Shown in pieces: positions 62,082 through 64,000 of a DNA stretch of 64,000 bases. The notes beneath the pieces are model-generated. The model was given only the letters and a program-made list of their open reading frames with translations. It ran no database searches and was not told the DNA's origin. The position numbers and the translations under genes were made by a program. The DNA comes from Demequina activiva (GTDB lineage Bacteria > Actinomycetota > Actinomycetes > Actinomycetales > Demequinaceae): the NCBI RefSeq assembly GCF_016862815.1, contig NZ_BONR01000004.1, positions 62,001-126,000 of the forward strand, written 5' to 3'. Position 1 is the stretch's first letter. Every line of letters starts with the position of its first letter.

Positions 62082-62999
62082 TCACTCCTCGGATGGACGA
62101 CGATGGGCGCCGTCGGCGGCGACGTCGAGCATGGCCTCCTCGACCGCCGGCACGGCCTTGCGCCCGGCCGATGCGACGGCCCCCACACCCGCGACGGTCA
62201 CCAGGGCGATGCCGGCCGCGACCACCCACGTGAGGCGCTGATCGAGCAGGACGAGGCCGGCGATCGCGGCGATCGCCGGCGCGAGTGCCAGCAGGATCGC
62301 GAAGGTCTCGGCCTTCATGCGTCGCAGTGCGCTGAGCTCGATCCCGTAAGGAATGGCGGAGGACAGCACGGCCACCGCGAGGCCCAGCGCGAGCGCCTGC
62401 GGCGCCAGCAGCGCTGCGCCCACCACCACGCCCGCGATCGGCACGGTGATGAGTGCGCCCACAGCTGCCGCCAGCGCCAGCCCCACCAGCCCCGGCATCG
62501 CCGCGCCTGCGGCCCGCGCGGTGAGGATGTAGGCGGCCCACATCACGGCGGCGCCGGCGGCGAACAGAAGGCCCACAGGGTCGAGGTCCTGCGCTCCACC
62601 CCCCAGGAGCACCACCCCGGTCGCGGCCAGGCCCGCCCAGAGCAGGCCCTTCCAGCTGCGGCTCGCGAACACGCTCAGCACCAGCGGGCCCATCACCTCG
62701 ATGGTGACCGTCACGCCCAGCGGGATACGGGCGAGCGCAAGGTAGAAGAAGGCGTTCATCGCCGCGAGCGACACGCCGAAGGCCAGCACCGTGGGCCAGT
62801 GGATGGGTGCGCCGCGCCGCAGCCGCAGGAACGCGAAGGGCAGCAGCACCAGCGCGGAGAACAGCAGGCGTGACGCGATGACGCCCCACGCTCCGATGTC
62901 AGGGATGATCGTGACGGCGACCGCAGCGCCGGCCTCCTGGCACACCAGTCCCAGGAGCACCAGCAGCGGCATCGCTGCGGTGCGGGAGTCAGTGGCCAT
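62082..62999 (-). CDS. EamA/DMT-family transporter (RhtA-like)
   Basis: 305-residue ten-helix drug/metabolite transporter with two EamA halves. MPLLVLLGLVCQEAGAAVAV, PLGVTVTIEVMGPL and AIPYGIELSALRRM recall the RhtA branch that exports amino acids such as threonine. ATG 62999 is chosen over one 18 bp upstream as it directly precedes the first helix. Substrate unknown. Confidence 0.88.
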   Translation of the reverse strand: MATDSRTAAMPLLVLLGLVCQEAGAAVAVTIIPDIGAWGVIASRLLFSALVLLPFAFLRLRRGAPIHWPTVLAFGVSLAAMNAFFYLALARIPLGVTVTIEVMGPLVLSVFASRSWKGLLWAGLAATGVVLLGGGAQDLDPVGLLFAAGAAVMWAAYILTARAAGAAMPGLVGLALAAAVGALITVPIAGVVVGAALLAPQALALGLAVAVLSSAIPYGIELSALRRMKAETFAILLALAPAIAAIAGLVLLDQRLTWVVAAGIALVTVAGVGAVASAGRKAVPAVEEAMLDVAADGAHRRPSEE

Positions 63000-63038
63000 G
63001 TGCCCATCCTGGCGCACGGCAAGTCAGCCTTGGTGCTC

Positions 63039-63494
63039 CTAGGAGCGGCGGGCCGCCTCGACGCCCTTGTTGGCCAGCGCATCGGCCCTCTCGTTGCCGG
63101 GATCGCCCGCATGACCCTTGACCCACACCCACTCGACCTGATGTCGGGCCACCTGCTCGTCGAGCGCGATCCACAGCTCCTGGTTCTTGACGGGCTTCTT
63201 GTCGCGGGTCTTCCAGCCGTTGCGCTTCCAGCCCTTCATCCAGCTGGTCACGCCGTTCATCACGTACTGCGAGTCCACGTGCAGGGTCACCGCGCAGGGC
63301 TTGTTGAGGGTCTTGAGGCCCTCGATCACCGCCGTGAGCTCCATGCGGTTGTTGGTGGTGTGCTGCTCGCCGCCGAACAGCTCGCGCTCCTTGCCGCCGG
63401 CCCTCATCCACGCACCCCAGCCGCCGATGCCGGGATTGCCCTTGCAGGCGCCGTCGGTCCACATGTCCACGGGGGTCAGGTCGCTCTCGGTCAC
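63039..63494 (-). CDS. rnhA: Ribonuclease HI
   Basis: Degrades RNA in RNA-DNA hybrids. The 151 residues include the four carboxylates in [11 protein letters not shown] (Asp14), [23 protein letters not shown] and [10 protein letters not shown]. The basic loop [14 protein letters not shown] contacts the hybrid. GTG 63494 gives a normal N-terminus; the frame runs on upstream but is antisense to the next gene. Divergent from ybaK with a 29-bp gap. Confidence 0.95.
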   Translation of the reverse strand: MTESDLTPVDMWTDGACKGNPGIGGWGAWMRAGGKERELFGGEQHTTNNRMELTAVIEGLKTLNKPCAVTLHVDSQYVMNGVTSWMKGWKRNGWKTRDKKPVKNQELWIALDEQVARHQVEWVWVKGHAGDPGNERADALANKGVEAARRS

Positions 63495-63523
63495 GCCCGA
63501 CACTGTAGGGCACACTGGTGGCC

Positions 63524-64000
63524 ATGCCCCGGAAGGACCATGCCTCGACGCCCGCTGTCGCCGTGCTGGTGCAGGCCGGGGTGCCACACGACCTTCACCC
63601 GTACGAGCATGATCCGGCCTCCGAGCTGTCCTACGGCCTCGAGGCCGCCGCTTCGCTGGGCGTCGACCCGCGAGCGGTGTTCAAGACCCTGTGCGTGCAG
63701 GTCGACGGCACGCTGACCATGGCGCTCGTCCCGGTATCAGGCTCGCTCGACCTCAAGGCCGTCGCCAAGGCGACCGGGGCCAAGCGCGCGGTGATGGCCG
63801 AGCCGGCCGCAGCGGAACGCGCCACCGGCTACGTCGTGGGCGGCATCTCGCCACTCGGTGGACGCAAGCGACTGCCTGCCGTCATCGACGAGTCCGCCCT
63901 GGACCTCGCGCGCGTCTATGTGAGCGGCGGCAGGCGCGGGCTCGACATCTCTCTTGCGCCAGCTGATCTGGTGCGGCTGACTGGCGCGACCACCGCGCCC
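63524..64000 (+). CDS. ybaK: YbaK/EbsC-type aminoacyl-tRNA deacylase, 3' cut by window edge
   Basis: Probable editing enzyme that removes Cys from mis-charged tRNA-Pro. From ATG 63524 the frame stays open to the window end (159 codons). [21 protein letters not shown], then [11 protein letters not shown] with the catalytic-site Lys, [21 protein letters not shown] split across the GxxSP motif, and [20 protein letters not shown] are typical of YbaK. Family proteins are about 160 residues, so only the last few residues are missing. Confidence 0.93.
   Translation, partial: MPRKDHASTPAVAVLVQAGVPHDLHPYEHDPASELSYGLEAAASLGVDPRAVFKTLCVQVDGTLTMALVPVSGSLDLKAVAKATGAKRAVMAEPAAAERATGYVVGGISPLGGRKRLPAVIDESALDLARVYVSGGRRGLDISLAPADLVRLTGATTAP

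Overview
The window is a very GC-rich chromosomal segment with short intergenic gaps, many 4-bp ATGA/GTGA gene overlaps, GTG starts and actinobacterial families (DUF177, DUF3515, DUF5667, conservon-type GTPase/Roadblock proteins, LtbR-type IclR regulator). It fits a cellulose-degrading actinobacterium, probably of the Micrococcales (Cellulomonas/Demequina-like); the genus is inference. Much of the backbone follows the order known from other actinobacteria such as the Mycobacterium tuberculosis fpg-rnc ... gltX region: mutM, rnc, DUF177, coaD, rsmD, recG, DAK2, thiL, DUF3515, ddl, gpsA, leuDC, ltbR, gltX, FAH.

Layout. 0-7.9 kb: cytochrome bd oxidase (cydA, truncated by the window edge, then cydB) with its CydDC exporter, followed by a DevS-like GAF sensor kinase and a convergent DevR-like response regulator. 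7.9-18.2 kb: DNA repair, ribosome and cofactor housekeeping genes, with a cellobiose 2-epimerase-type gene between rsmD and recG. 18.2-25.6 kb: two small envelope proteins, then a 2,101-residue secreted PQQ-type sugar dehydrogenase with PKD, Ig, FnIII and four lectin-like modules, containing a 1,278-bp tandem duplication. 25.6-36 kb: ddl, gpsA, plsC-like, murA, a PfkB kinase, a MATE exporter, leuDC and ltbR. 36-53 kb is more accessory: flavodoxin, a secreted GH9 cellulase with CBM4-like and CBM2 modules, adenosine deaminase, a Roadblock/GTPase operon, an ECF sigma factor with its DUF5667 partner, tRNA-Glu, a serine hydrolase, an HspR-controlled ClpB lacking its N-domain, an ankyrin lipoprotein, tRNA-Gln and small regulators. 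53-64 kb: HAD hydrolase, gltX, FAH, several membrane or hypothetical proteins, a TetR/MFS efflux pair, a copper lipoprotein pair (CueP plus a Cys/His membrane protein), EamA transporter, rnhA and ybaK, which runs off the window.

How the genes may work together. The GH9 cellulase, the cellobiose 2-epimerase and the lectin-rich sugar dehydrogenase make a plausible plant-polysaccharide set. Cytochrome bd next to a DevS/DevR-like pair suggests oxygen or redox control. The most unusual items are the compact Roadblock/GTPase operon without sensor kinase, a CydD whose nucleotide-binding domain lacks the helical subdomain, the duplicated lectin/FnIII block, a nested ~100-nt hairpin between convergent genes, and the split of the normally clustered leuDC-ltbR and gltX-FAH block, with a tRNA-like relic at one edge.
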